From: Odontesthes bonariensis
Taxonomy: Eukaryota; Chordata; Actinopteri; Atheriniformes; Atherinopsidae
Length of the DNA stretch: 64,000 bases
Assembly (NCBI RefSeq): GCF_027942865.1
Contig: NC_134521.1
Coordinates: forward strand, 1,440,501 to 1,504,500
Reading direction: 5' to 3'
Shown: positions 20,668 through 32,663 of the stretch, piece after piece
Layout of the letters: the number at the start of each line of letters is the position of its first letter
How positions within the stretch are numbered: position 1 is the first letter of the stretch
Notes under the pieces: generated by a model
The model's input: the letters and a program-made list of their open reading frames with translations, nothing else
What the model was told of the DNA's origin: nothing
Database searches by the model: none
Program-made: the position numbers and the translations under genes

Positions 20668-20872
20668 CATCCATCCATCCATTATCTATACACCGCTGAA
20701 TCCGTCAGTCGGGTCGCGGGGGGGCTGGAGCCTATCCCAGCGGTCAATGGGCAAGAGGCGGGGTACACTCTGGACAGGCCGCCAGTCCATCACAGGGCCA
20801 CATAGAGACAAACGAGACAAACAACCATACACACTCACAGTCACTCCGAAGGACAATTTAGAGTCACCATCT
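20668..20872 (-). mobile_element. Nested LINE 3' end (RTEX/Expander-like) with (CCAT)n
   Basis: A (CCAT)4 tract at 20668-20682 precedes a sequence whose complement contains GATGGACTGGCGGCCTGTCC and GGGATAGGCTCCAGC. This is a very common fish repeat ending in (ATGG)n and usually assigned to RTE-like LINEs. It is inserted in minus orientation inside the Harbinger element. Confidence 0.6.
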
Positions 20873-21648
20873 ATATCATGTTCTGTTAAATAATTAAGCC
20901 TATTTAAACTAACACAGACTTCTACTGAGCCAACAGAAAGAAGGCAGATGCCCGTAAAACGGGTGGTGCCCAGCACCGCCACCTCTAACTGGGCAGTGGC
21001 TGAGGGAATCCCCAGAGGGAATCCACCCCCAAGACACGAGTGCCTTTATAAAATATAATAGGCCTTTATATGTCTTTTTTAAGCCTATTCATATAAAAAT
21101 TTATTTGTCTTTTATGTCTTTTTTTTCATTTGTCCCAACACATTCTGATGGTGCCGCTCAAAAAGATAATTGTCTGTAAATGCAAAAATCTATGCGCGGT
21201 CTGATAACCATCTCCGACGAATATTTATTTCTCTGCGCAATAATGCTGCACCTTCATCCACGGGATCGTTGTCAAAAGGACATGTTCGTGAAAAACGTTG
21301 CCTCCTACTGTGCCTAATGGACTTATAGAAGTAGAAGAACTCGCTCTGCTGACTGAATGAATGAGGAAATCAAATGGCGTGTGTGGCTGAAAGAGGGCGG
21401 AGACAGAAAGAAACTCAAGGTTTCTTGAATAAAACCTGGTCCCGACCAGGTTAGGTTCAGAGAGTCTGTTACTCCGGTAACTGACCGTGAGGTTATGTTA
21501 CCTCTCTTTGTGTAACAGGCTAGAGTTACCCCACTTTCTCGGGGTTGAGTTACCTCCCTTTGTGAAACAGAAAACTCAGGGTTTCCCTCATTTCAGGGTT
21601 AACCTACTCAGAGTTTTCACTAAACCTGCTACGTGAAACGGACCTCTG

Positions 21649-23048
21649 GTTCCAGCTTTATCAGCGAGGCCAGAGTGAGCAGGAGAGGAGGAGGGGTGGC
21701 AGTCTTATTTAATGAATCATTTCAATGGAAGCAGTTATCTCCTGGAAGTTTTCAGTCCTTTGAATATCTGGCTGTACAGCTGAAGGCCTCATCCAGAGTC
21801 CTGTTTCTGAATGTTTACAGGCCTCCCAAATACTGGGCAGACTTTTTTGATAACCTCAATGAACTGCTCTCTATGATCTGTGTTGATTTTGACTGTGTAA
21901 TTATTGTTGGTGATTTTAACATCCATGTGGACAACCCTCAGGACAAAGGGACTAAAGACCTGAGTAACACTCTGGACAACTTTGGGCTGACTCAGCATGT
22001 AACAGAGGCCACGCACAATAGGGGCCACACTCTAGACTTACTGATCTCTGAGGGTCTGAGCATTTCAAAGGTTACTGTGTCTGATATGGGCCTGTCTGAT
22101 CATTCCTGTGTTTTCTTTGAGAGTACGATTTCACTGCACACAAATGTCTCAACAGCAGTGATCTCAAAACGGTGTATAACTGAAAAGAGTAGTGAGATCT
22201 TTAACCAGGTCTTCTCTTTAACACCTGCCTTGTCCGGGGGTTCAGTCAATGAGCTCGTCAGTAGCTTCAATGCTAAAATGTTAAATGTTATGGATGCTAT
22301 TGCTCCCATTAAGGTGAAGGTTATCTCTGGAAGGAAGAAGTCTCCATGGCGAAATTCCACACTGGTGAAAAATGGGAAAAGAGAGTGTCGGAAAGCTGAG
22401 CGCAGATGGAGAAAAACAAATCTCCAGGTTCATTATAATATCTATAAAGAGAAACTTCACTCTTATAATTTACAACTAAGGAATGCAAGAAAGTCCTACT
22501 TCTCTGACATCATCACCAAAAACAGTCCTAATGCTCGGGCCTTATTTGCTACAGTTGACAGGCTAACAAACCCTCCTGTGTTAGTGGCAACTGAACTTCA
22601 TTTCACCATGGCCTGCAATGACTTTGCCAAATTCTTCACAGACAAAATCCAAAATATTAGACAAGCAGTTGGTACATCAGCAGCAGGTTCAGCATATGAA
22701 CCGTCTCCACCGAAAACCCGTTTAAACACCATGACTCAGTTCCAACCCATTAACAGCAAAGACCTGGAGGACATCTTACGTCAGCTGAACTCGTCCTCTT
22801 GCTGTTTAGACATCCTGCCAACAGCTTTTTTCAAAAGGGTCTCAAAGATTTTGGAGTCAGACCTGTTACTGATTGTGAACTTGTCTTTAATGTCGGGTGT
22901 GTTTCCAGAGCCACTAAAAACAGCTGTAATCAAACCTCTGCTGAAAAAGGACAATCTTGACAAGACACAAATGAACAACTACAGGCCCATCTCAAATCTC
23001 CCATTTTTAAGTACGATCATTGAAAAAGCGTTTTTTTCAACAGCTTAA
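21649..23048 (+). pseudogene. L2 LINE endonuclease and RT N-terminal part
   Basis: Open for about 466 codons. Shows endonuclease motifs VGDFNIHVDNP and LSDHSCVFF, and the RT entry ILPTAFFKRV and AVIKPLLKK...NNYRPISNLPFLS. The frame breaks in a run of seven T at about 23031-23037: removing one T would continue in the neighbouring frame as FQQLNYFLKQNN, as in functional relatives, so a one-base insertion is inferred. Confidence 0.85.
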
Positions 23049-23165
23049 TTACTTTTTAAAACAAAATAACTGCTATGACACCTTCCAGTCAGGTTTTAGA
23101 CAGCACCACAGCACTGAGACTGCTCTGACCAAAGTGTTTAATGTCTGAATACAGACGGTGGAAAA

Positions 23166-24286
23166 ATGTCAGTCTTAGTTTTACTAGATCACAGTGCTGC
23201 ATTTGATACAGTTGACCACAATATATTACTGAAACGACTGGAAAACTGGGCGGGTCTTTCCGGAACTGTACTAAACTGGTTCAAAACATACTTGGAGAAC
23301 AGGAAGTACTTTGTGTCAATAGGTAACTTTACATCTGAGCACACAAGAATCACATGTGGAGTTCCCCAAGGTTCCATCCTGGGACCTCTTCTGTTTAACA
23401 TCTACATGCTCCCACTGGCACAGATTATAAAAAACAACAGAATAAACTACCATAGCTATGCAGATGACACGCTGATATATATTACAATGTCACCAGGTGA
23501 CCGAGGCCCTGTACAGGCTCTTGGTAAATGCATTGAGGAGATTAATGACTGGATGTGCCACAACTTTCTCCAGCTAAACAAAAACAAAACTGAAGTAATT
23601 GTCTTTGGAGCCAAAGAGAAACGATTACAGGTCACCACAGAACTTCAATCTATACACCTAGAACTACCAACCAGGCCAGAAATCTGGGTGTAGTGATGGA
23701 CTCAGACCTAAATTTGGAAAAACACATTAAGGCAGTAACAAAGTCAGCCTACTATCACCTTAAGAATATATCAAGGTTAAAGAATCTGATGTGTCAGCAG
23801 GACCTGGAAAAACTAGTCCATGCATTCATCTTTAGTAGACTTGATTACTGTAACAGCATCTTTACAGGTCTACCTAAAGAGTCAGTTAGACAACTGCAGC
23901 TCATTCAGAACTCTGCTTCTCGAGTCCTCACTAAGACCAAAAAAGTGGACCACATCAGTCCAGCTCTGAGGTCTTTACACTGGCTGCCGGTCCATCAGAG
24001 GATAGACTTTAAAGTTCTGATGCTGCTCTATAAAGCTCTGAATGGTCTAGGACCAAAATACATCAGTGACCTCCTGACCCAGTGTGAACCTTCCAGACCC
24101 CTCAGGTCATCTGGATCCGGTCTTCTATCACTTCCCAGAGTCAGAACCAGACATGGAGAAGCTGCATTCAGCTTCTATGCTCCACATGTCTGGAACAAAC
24201 TCCCAGAAAGCCTCAGATCAGCTGAAACACTCAGTGTGTTTAAGTCCAGGTTGAAGACACACCTATTTTCAGCTGCGTTTGAATAA
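23166..24286 (+). pseudogene. L2 LINE reverse transcriptase C-terminal part
   Basis: Two overlapping-frame pieces. 23166-23693 has LVLLDHSAAFDTVDHNILL, GVPQGSILGPLLFNIYMLPL and catalytic YADD at 23457-23468. After a frameshift near 23675-23690, 23693-24286 has LVHAFIFSRLDYCNSIF, SLHWLPVHQRIDFKVL and the end RSAETLSVFKSRLKTHLFSA. A stop also interrupts the 23050-23166 link. The catalytic residues are preserved, indicating relatively recent decay. Confidence 0.85.
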
Positions 24287-24520
24287 AGCTTGAAACTTAA
24301 TCACATTTTAACTACTGATTTTATATTGTTCTTATTTCTTTATTTTTGTTTCCAATTTAAATCATGGTTTTTATTTCTCTGATTTAATCTATTTTTTTAT
24401 TTTTATTATTTTCTTATTTCTTTTTAATGCCTTCTTGTGATTTTATATAGCTGTGAAGCACTTTGAATTGCACTGTGTATGAATTGTGCTCTATAAATAA
24501 AATTGGATTGCCTTGTCTTG

Positions 24521-25340
24521 CCTATGGCTTCTTAAATTTAGATTAATTTGGACTGCACTCGACTGTCTCGAACAAACGGTCGGTGTTCGAAAAGTAAATG
24601 CCGTATCCGAATAAATTTTTAACCGTCAGCGCCCCAAGAGATAGCAGAAGCCAGCGGTGTATTTTTCATTTGGCTACTGTGTGGCACGTTTTTTATGGCA
24701 GTTTTAAAATAATTTTTCACCTGAATTTTATGATTTTAGGCGTTTATAATGGAAATGGAGAGGCGAGCTCTGGGCTCAGAGGCAATTTGTGATAAATCTG
24801 TGTGGCAGAGCTCAATGAGTGTGACTTTGTGTGAAAGAGGACAAAAATGCCTACATTTTGAAGTAAAATTTGTCCAGATCGGGCAGATATTTCGGACATG
24901 AGAGACATTTGTTTGAGGAATTGGTGCAGTCTCAAATTTAGAGTGAGCAGTAGAGTGGGAGAGACACCTGAGCTGAGATGTCGTCTCCCTAAAACGTAAA
25001 CTGCCGTTGTGTCAAAGCTGTATAATATATATACAAACCCTTTGGTTCAGTTAAAGCTGAGAGTCTCCTGTCACATATAAAGTTTGAATGAAGTCTGTGT
25101 TCTGCTTTATGGCTGAGTTATAAGGCCTCTACAATAGGCCTATTTTTTTCATTTCCAATGCATTTTCCCATGCGCAATTTTCCGTCCTTTTCCCATTTTG
25201 CCTGAATTCCTTTTGACTAATAAGAGCCAAACGTCATTGCAGACCATTCCCGATCGATACGCACGCAGCGGTGTGCTTTTTATGTCGGTCGGACCAACCG
25301 TCCGGATATTGGACGACCGACTCTAACCACTGAGCCACGG
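24521..25340 (-). mobile_element. Inverted fragment of the Helentron-like family
   Basis: The reverse complement matches 4735-5500 inside the Helentron-like element (for example the CGCTGGCTTCTGCCG and TTCATTCAAA-type motifs, and the TTTATGTCGGTC edge at about 25278-25290). Neither terminal hairpin is present, so it is an internal fragment. No coding is seen. Confidence 0.65.
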
Positions 25341-25753
25341 CCGAATTTGTGTCCCGGAACATAAACTCCTAATTGATTTTGTGCTTCTGCACATACAAAA
25401 AAAAAATACCTCCTGTCACCTATACCAGGAATTTTATATCTTCCATTTGGATGGAGGCTCTGCTTTCACAGAGTTTTACTGTATTTTTACAAGTATTTTA
25501 AAACTGAGATATTTTACGGAAAAAGAAATAGAATCCAGTATAACCTATTATTTTTTTACTTTTAAAGGATCAAAAATCATGAAATAAAGACCATTTGAGA
25601 GGTGAAACATTCAGCTTTTATTGTACATAATAGCTTTTTCCTTCATTATATATATATATATATATATTTGTATGTCTGGAAATTATTGATGCAATGTGTC
25701 ACTCCAGGCTTGAAAGGTAAACTGACCTATATGTTGCTTCAGGTCATAAATGG
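25341..25753. other. OR4 3' flank with (AT)n microsatellite
   Basis: Homologous to the proximal 3' flanks of other OR copies from about 25370. It contains an (AT)n tract at 25645-25668 and a candidate AATAAA (gene strand) at 25617-25622. Confidence 0.65.
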
Positions 25754-26131
25754 TTAAGGGGAAACTTTCGGCTTTCCTGAGATACCAGAAAGCTTCATTC
25801 GACAGCATAGATTGTACATGAGGACAGGTCTGATGGTCTGATCTCTGAGGCCATAGATCAGTGCACTCAAACACCTGGGAAGAATGATCAAAAACATATA
25901 AAAAACATTCTGGATGCGTATTAGTACACTAAAGAGAACAAGTTTTGAGACGGCAAATAGTAATGGGCCATGTATAGTTGAGGAGATGCTGAGGCCCAGC
26001 TGCACCAGATGCATCAGCAGTGTGTTACGAGCCTTAAGAGCTGAAGCTTTGTCTGTGGAGGCTGACCTGGCTGCTATAATTACAGCAATATAGGTGGATG
26101 TGATGTTCACACATGCAGAAACTAACAGAAA
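25754..26131 (-). pseudogene. Odorant receptor 131-2-like, 5' truncated (OR4)
   Basis: Only the last ~125 codons remain: helix 5 from FLLVSACVNITSTY, the conserved third loop RSASTDKASALKARNTLL, helices 6 and 7 (LPRCLSALIYGLRDQ) and the tail CCRMKLSGISGKPKVSP, ending in an intact stop. At about 26131 the gene breaks straight into a hairpin-ended repeat. The N-terminal two thirds (helices 1-4) are not found on the far side of the repeat array, so they are deleted or displaced. Its 3' part is almost identical to OR7, including VFYMFLIILPR, making it a possible conversion donor. An open frame continues into the repeat up to 26257 but lacks receptor sequence there. Confidence 0.9.
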
Positions 26132-28166
26132 ACTAGAAAGCTGCAAGCAGCTGTGAGTGGGACCGAGGTGTGCGTACGTTGGGATGTGTGTACGTTGGGG
26201 CATGCGCTGGACGCTGGGGCTGCAGCTCTGCCCACACGCACGATACCCTTTGCGCACTTACGAGCACATAATAACCCCAATGCGGAGGGGTTTTTGAAAA
26301 TTTCTAGGGGGCGCCACTGAGCCATTTTGCTCCACCCACACACAATACCCTTTACATACATATGAGGTCGTCAGGGTGGACGTGTGTGCCAAGTTTCTTG
26401 ATCTTGCGATGATGATAAGGCTTTCAAATCACAAACGCCATCACACGATTTTCACCGCCTGGCCACGCCCACACCGTACAGAGTTTGGAAAAGTTTCTCC
26501 ATGATTTTTATCCCCATGTCTTAAGAGTAACCTGGCTAAGTTTGAAGCTTGTAGAATTAAATTTGTAGGAGGAGTTTGATAAAATGTGACGTGTGGAAAA
26601 AAAGACGTTTCCAACCACCAGCAGGTGGCGCTATAAGTCAATGTCACTATGATAATATGTACGCGTTCAGGCTGGGTCCAGCATTCACCATATGAAGTTT
26701 GGGACAGATTGGATAATGTATGTGGGATTTATAAGCGACTTAATTTTACATGGCGAGTCATAAATTTGAGGCGCCGCCACGGCCACGCCCTTTGAGGTTT
26801 GAAAAAGTTTCTCCATGAATCTTTCCCCCCATGTCTTAAGAGTAACCTGGCCAAGTTTGAAGGTTTTTGCATAAAATCTGTAGGAGGAGTTAGAAAAATG
26901 CGAGTTTTGGGAAAAAAAAAGACGTTTCCGACGACCAGCAGGTGGCGCTATAGGTGGATGTTACTATGTTATATGTGCGTGTTCAGAATGGGTCCAGCAT
27001 TCACCGTATGAAGTTTGGGACAGATTGGATAATGTATGTGGGAGTTATAAGCGACTTAATTTTTTATGGTGCGTCATAAATTTGAGGCGTCGACACGGCC
27101 ACGCCCTTTAAGTTTTGAAAAAGTTGGCCAATGATTTTTTCGGCCCATGTCCTAAGAGTAGCCTGGCCAAGTTTGAATCGTTTAGCATTAAATATGTAAG
27201 AGGAGTTCGATCAAATGCGAGGTGTGGAAAAAAAAAGACATTTCCAACCACCAGCAGGTGGCGCTATAGGTGGATGTCGTTATGATAATATGTACGCGTT
27301 CAGGCTGGGTCCAGCAATCACCGTATGAACTTTGGGAAAGATTGGATTATGTATGTGGAAGTTATAAGCGACTTAATTTTTTGTGGCAAGTGATGGCGAG
27401 TCATCAAACTTTGAGGCATCGCCACGGCAACGCCCTTTAAGTTTTGAAAAAGTTGGCCGATGAATTTTTCCCCCCATGTCTTAAGAGTAACCTGGCCAAG
27501 TTTGAAGTCTGTAGCATTAATTCTGTAGGACAAGTTCGATCTTATGCAAGGCGTGGAATCGGTCAAAAATGGCACGAAAACGCACTTTCCATCCAAAATG
27601 GCCGCCTTCCTGTGGACGTGGCACATTGGTGGCCTGAGACTTTTTTGTGCGTCTGGGCATGATGAATGAGTGTACCGAATTTCGTCGTCCTCCGCGACAC
27701 TAACCCCATTGCGGGCACCATTTTTAACCATTGTAGGGGGCGCTACAGAGTCAATGAGCGACTCCCAAAAATATAAAGTTTAGATTCTTTCATGTCGTCG
27801 ACTGGCAGGTGGCGCTCGCAAAATTTCAAGAGTTTTCGAGCACCTTTTGCAAAGAATAAGACGGAAGAAGAAGAAGAATCCTTACCTATACAATAGGGTC
27901 CTTGCAGTTTCACTGCTCGGTCCCTAATAATAATAATAATAAACCTTACAGATACAATGGGGTCATTGCAGTTTCACTGCTCGGTCCCTAAAAAGACGGA
28001 CGGAATAATAAACCTTACAGATACAATAGAGTCCTTGCAGTTTCACTGCTCGGTCCCTAATAATCCTTACAGATACAATAGGGTCCTTGCAGTTTCACTG
28101 CTCGATCCCTAATAATAAACCTTACAGATACAATAGGGTCCTTGCAGTTTCACTGCTCGCTCCCTA
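26132..28166 (+). mobile_element. Hairpin-ended repeat, array member 1
   Basis: Starts ACTAGAAAGCTGCAAGCAGC within OR4 and ends with a cluster of tail minirepeats. The interior is built of a diverged tandem unit of about 320 bases marked by CCACGCCC..., AGAGTAACCTGGCCAAGTTTG, GCAGGTGGCGCTATAGGTGG and TTGGGACAGATTGGATAATG, repeating from about 26465, 26783, 27100 and 27425. No coding region is supported; superfamily not recognised. Confidence 0.7.
27881..28166 (+). repeat. Tail minirepeat cluster, five copies
   Basis: Five copies of a roughly 50-65-base unit with ACAGATACAATAGGGTCC and GCAGTTTCACTGCTCGGTCC, at about 27881, 27943, 28011, 28061 and 28116. Each carries the hairpin GCAGT-TTC-ACTGC, and the copies are separated by (TAA)n of variable length. 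Confidence 0.85.
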
Positions 28167-29624
28167 ACTAGAAAGCTGCAAGCAGCTGTGAGCGGGATCG
28201 AGATGGCGTACGTTGGGATGTGCGTACGTTGGGGGATGCGCTGGACGCTGGAGCTGCAGCTCTGCCCACACGCACGATACCCTCTGCATACTTACGAGCA
28301 CATAATAACTCCAATATGTAGGGGTTTTTATAAAATTTCTAGGGGGGCGCCACTGAGCCATTTATCTCCGCCCACACACGATACCCTTTACATACGTACG
28401 AGGCCGACAGGGTGGACGTGTGTGCCAAGTTTCTTGACTTTGCGATGATAAGGCTTTCAAACCACAAACGCCATCACACGATATTCACCGCCTGGCCACG
28501 CCCACACCGTTCAGAGTTTGGAAAAGTTTCTCCATGATTCTTTCCCTCCATGTCTTAAGAGTAATGTGGGCAAGTTTGGAGCTGTTACCATTAAATATGC
28601 AGGAGGAGTTCGATCAAATGCGAGGTGTGGAAAAAAAAAGACATTTCCAACCACCAGCAGGTGGCGCTATAGGTGGATGTCGTTATGATAATATGTACGC
28701 GTTCAGGCTGGGTCCAGCAATCACCGTTTGAACTTTGGGAAAGATTGGATTATGTATGTGGAAGTTATAAGCGACTTAATTTTTTGTGGCAAGTGATGGC
28801 GAGTCATCAAACTTTGAGGCGTCGCCACGGCCACGCCCTTTAAGTTTTGAAAAAGTTGGCCGATGAATTTTTCCCCCCATGTCTTAAGAGTAACCTGGCC
28901 AAGTTTGAAGTCTGTAGCATTAATTCTGTAGGACAAGTTCGATCTTATGCAAGGCGTGGAATCGGTCAAAAATGGCACGAAAACGCACTTTCCATCCAAA
29001 ATGGCCGCCTTCCTGTGGATGTGGCACATTGGTGGCCTGAGACTTTTTTGTGCGTCTGGGCATGATGAATGAGTGTACCGAATTTCGTCGTCCTCCGCGA
29101 CACTAACCCCATTGCGGGCACCATTTTTAACCATTGTAGGGGGCGCTACAGAGTCAATGAGCGACTCCCAAAAATATAAAGTTTAGATTCTTTCATGTCG
29201 TCGACTGGCAGGTGGCGCTCGCAAAATTTCAAGAGTTTTCGAGCACCTTTTGCAAAGAATAAGACGGAAGAAGAAGAATAATCCTTACCTATACAATAGG
29301 GTCCTTGCAGTTTCACTGCTCGGTCCCTAATAATAATAATAATAAACCTTACAGATACAATGGGGTCGTTGCAGTTTCACTGCTCGGTCCCTAAAAAGAC
29401 GGACGGAATAATAAACCTTACAGATACAATGGGGTCGTTGCAGTTTCACTGCTCGGTCCCTAATAATCCTTACAGATACAATAGGGTCCTTGCAGTTTCA
29501 CTGCTCGATCCCTAATAATAAACCTTACAGATACAATAGGGTCCTTGCAGTTTCACTGCTCGATCCCTAATAATAAACCTTACAGATACAATAGGGTCCT
29601 TGCAGTTTCACTGCTCGCTCCCTA
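28167..29624 (+). mobile_element. Hairpin-ended repeat, array member 2
   Basis: 1,458-base unit running from the ACTAG hairpin start to the next one. Its 3' two thirds (about 28625-29624) are nearly identical to 27230-28166 of member 1, and its first 430 bases nearly identical to member 3, indicating recent tandem duplication. Ends in six tail minirepeats. Confidence 0.75.
29280..29624 (+). repeat. Tail minirepeat cluster, six copies
   Basis: Same unit as 27881-28166, at about 29280, 29344, 29413, 29465, 29521 and 29576; one copy more than the first cluster. Confidence 0.85.
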
Positions 29625-31324
29625 ACTAGAAAGCTGCAAGCAGCTGTGAGCGGGATCGAGATGGCGTACGTTGGGATGTGTGTACGTTGGGGGATGCGCT
29701 GGACGCTGGAGCTGCAGCTCTGCCCACACGCACGATACCCTCTGCATACTTACGAGCACATAATAACTCCAATATGTAGGGGTTTTTATAAAATTTCTAG
29801 GGGGGCGCCACTGAGCCATTTATCTCCGCCCACACACGATACCCTTTACATACGTACGAGGCCGACAGGGTGGACGTGTGTTTCTTGACTTTGCGATGAT
29901 AAGGCTTTCAAACCACAAACGCCATCACACGATATTCACCGCCTGGCCACGCCCACACCGTTCAGAGTTTGGAAAAGTTTCTCCATGATTCTTTCCCTCC
30001 ATGTCTTAAGAGTAATGTGGGCAAGTTTGGAGCTGTTACCATTAAATATGCAGGAGGAGTTCGATCAAATGCGAGGCCTGGAAAAAAAAGACGTTTCCAA
30101 CCACCAACAGGTGGCGCTAAAGGTTGATGTCACTATGTTATATGTGCACGTTCAAGCTGGTTCCAGCAATCACCGTGTGAAGTTTGGGAAAGATTGGATA
30201 ATATATGTGGGAGTTATAAGCAACTTCATTTTTTGTGGCGAGTGATGGTGAGTCATCAAACTTTGAGGCGTCGCCACGGCCACGCTCTTTAAGTTTTGAA
30301 AAAGTTTCCCCATGAATTTTTCCCTACATGTCTTAAGAGTAACCTGGCCAAGTTTGAAGTCTGTAGCATTAAATCTGTAGGACGAGTTCGATCTTGTGCA
30401 AGGCGTGGAAACGGTCAAAAATGGCACGAAAACTTACTTTCCAGCCAAAATGGCCGCCTTCCTGTGGATGTGGGACCATGTTGGCAAGAGACTTTTTAGT
30501 GCGTCTGGGCATGTTGAATGAGTGTACTGAATTTTGTCGTCCCACGTCAAAGTAACACCATTGCGGGGACCATTTTTATATATTGTAGGGGGCGCCACTG
30601 AGCCATTTTAATCCGCCCACACACGATACCCTGTTTATATGTGTGAGGTGGTGAGGGCGGACGTGTGGAGCAAGTTTCATGACCTTGCGATGATGATAAG
30701 GCTTTCAAATCAAAAATGCCATCACGATTTTCAACGCGTGGTCACGCCCACACCGTTCAGAGTTTGAAAAAGTTTCTCCATGATTCTTTTCCTCCATATC
30801 TTAAGAGTAACCTGGCCAAGATTGAAGTTTGTAGCATTAAATCTGTAGGAGGAGTTTGATAAAATGTGAGATGTGGAAAAAAAAGACGTTTCTGACCACC
30901 AGCAGGTGGCGCTGTTGGTGGATGTCACTGTTTTATATGTGCGCGTTCAGGCTGGTTCCAGCATTCACCATATGGAGTTTGGGACAGATTGGATAATGTA
31001 TGTGGAAGTTATAAGCGACTTAATTTTTCATCGCGAGTCATAAATTTGAGGCGTCGCCACGGCCACTTCCTTTGAGGTTTGAAAAAGTTTCTCCACGAAT
31101 TTTTCCCCCCATGTCTTAAGAGTAACCTGGCCAAGTTTGAAGTCTGTAGCATCAAATCTGTAGGAGGAGTTTGATCAAATGCGAGGTGTGGAAAAAAAAG
31201 ATGTTTCCAACCACCAGCAGGTGGCTCTGTAGGTGGATGTCACAATTTTATATGTGCGCATTCAGGCTGGGTCCAGCAATAACCGTATGGAGTTTGGGAC
31301 AGATTGGATAATGTATGTGGGAGT
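29625..31324 (+). mobile_element. Hairpin-ended repeat, array member 3, no tail
   Basis: Begins like member 2 but has extra interior units (CCACGCCC at about 29946, 30280, 30740 and 31060) and an internal piece at about 30585-30720 resembling the element's beginning (GGGGGCGCCACTGAGCC). It is cut off at about 31324, inside the GTGGGAGTTATAAGCG motif, where the HERO-type LINE 3' end begins. Confidence 0.7.
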
Positions 31325-31408
31325 GTTTCAAACGGCTCACATGGGCCGCGCCCTCCACTTAAATATCTTGAATATCTTCTTCTTTGCTTTTTCAAAAGTT
31401 TGTTTACC

Positions 31409-32651
31409 CTAAGTGCTGCCCCTACTGGGCCCCAAGCTACTATTGCTTCTTCTAATCCAAATCCACTGACTGGACTTTACTGCCTCATCTGACACTTCCT
31501 GCACTATTTTCCTCACACTCTGTCCACTTACACCCAGCTCCCTCAACAATGAGACAACAGACTTTGCAACAAATCCTCTACATCCTACTTCCACTGGACA
31601 GATTCTAACCTTCCATCCTCGCTGCTGTGCTTCTGCCCCCAACTCCACATATCTAAGCTTTTTCCTTTCATATGCTTCTGCTACTAATTCCTCCCAAGGA
31701 ACAGTAAACTCTATGACATAGACTCTCATTCTACTCCTAGACCACAAGCCTATATCAGGCCTTAGACTTGTAGAGGCTATCTCCTGGGGAACAACAAGCT
31801 TATTTCCTAAATCTACCTGAATCTCCCAATCACAAGCATCCTCCAAGCTGCCGTGCTTCCTTATTGTCTTATTAACTTTCTCCCCCTTTTGAACAAACTG
31901 AATTGCCACTCTCTTCCCCTTAGACCTTCCTAAGTTTACCTTCCTTCGTTTATCTTCAATACCTGCAGCTAAGCTTCTTAATACTTGGTCATGTCGCCAT
32001 GGATACCGGCCTTGTGACAGACTAACCTTACAACCTGACAAAATATGGCTTAGAGTTGCAGTACCTGAACATAACGGGTCTCCATTTACCCAGAGTTTCA
32101 GGTTCTGGGGAGTTGGCAATACATCATATGTTGCCCCTATCAAAAATCTAATACTCCTTTCCTCCATACTCCACAGCTCTTTCCAGCTAAGATTTTTCTT
32201 CTCTACACCTTCCCAATTCACCCACCGTCCCTGCTTAGCCTGAGCCACTGCCTTTGTGCCCCTTAACATTTCCTCCTGTCTATGAACCTGCTCAACAACT
32301 AGCTTTCTCTTCTCCTTGGGACCTGCTCTACTCCACACTGGTTTGCCTGGGCCAAGCCCCAAGCCTCCCCGGCCTATTTGCACATTAACCACAATCTCTG
32401 CATGTCTAAGAGTTGCTTCTGCCTCCTGAGCTGCCATTCTTGGATTCCACTTCCTCCCCTTGGTTGGGTTTGGAACCACCTTACTAACTACCACATCTCT
32501 ACTCCCAGCTAACAGGAGCTCTGTCCTAACTTTAGTACATTTAAACTCCTCTACTAGACTAGATACTAGGAGCTGGAGTATGCCCTTCCCATACAGTGCC
32601 ACAGTACTTAAGCATCTAGGAACACCTAGCCACTTCCTAATATAAAAACTA
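31409..32651 (-). pseudogene. HERO-type LINE C-terminal knuckle and endonuclease
   Basis: Long open stretch downstream of the Rex3 insertion, starting SLVSFYIRKWLGVPRCLS. It has the knuckle CSGTATLSHILSGC (about 32030-32080) and the restriction-like endonuclease core LRPDIGLWSRSRMRVYVIEF followed by TVPWEELVAEAYERKKLRY and VEVGCRGFVAKSVVSLLREL. The PD...E...K pattern is visible. About 410 codons are uninterrupted, so this domain could still fold, but it is separated from the RT by the insertion. The open frame upstream of 32664 is the antisense of Rex3 and not part of this protein. Confidence 0.8.
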
Positions 32652-32663
32652 ACTAATGATTCC

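Larger units (their letters stand above)
20149..21645 (+). mobile_element. PIF/Harbinger-type element with Myb-like gene
   Basis: Termini are inverted: GGGTCCATTTCAC at the left and the complement of AGGTCCGTTTCAC at the right, followed inward by related GCAGGTTxA and ACTCTGAGT motifs on both sides. CTG flanks both ends (20146-20148, 21646-21648), consistent with a 3-bp target duplication. It carries the two opening exons of a Myb/SANT-like gene. No DDE transposase coding is visible. A LINE tail fragment is nested at about 20668-20872. Confidence 0.75.
21649..24520 (+). mobile_element. L2-type LINE, nearly complete coding, dead
   Basis: Contains an apurinic-type endonuclease, a reverse transcriptase with YADD, and a 3' region ending TATAAATAAAATTGGATTG, typical of L2 elements in fish. 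The coding sequence is broken by at least three lesions. The 5' side abuts the Harbinger right end. Confidence 0.85.

Noticed and set aside
27318-27731. 137-codon minus-strand frame, repeated at 28721-29134
   Set aside because: Lies wholly in the hairpin-ended repeat, lacks recognisable protein features, and the second copy is a tandem duplicate.
27881-29624. Regularly spaced tail minirepeats considered as a CRISPR array
   Set aside because: Eukaryotic setting, spacers are only (TAA)n variants, and the repeats are transposon tails.
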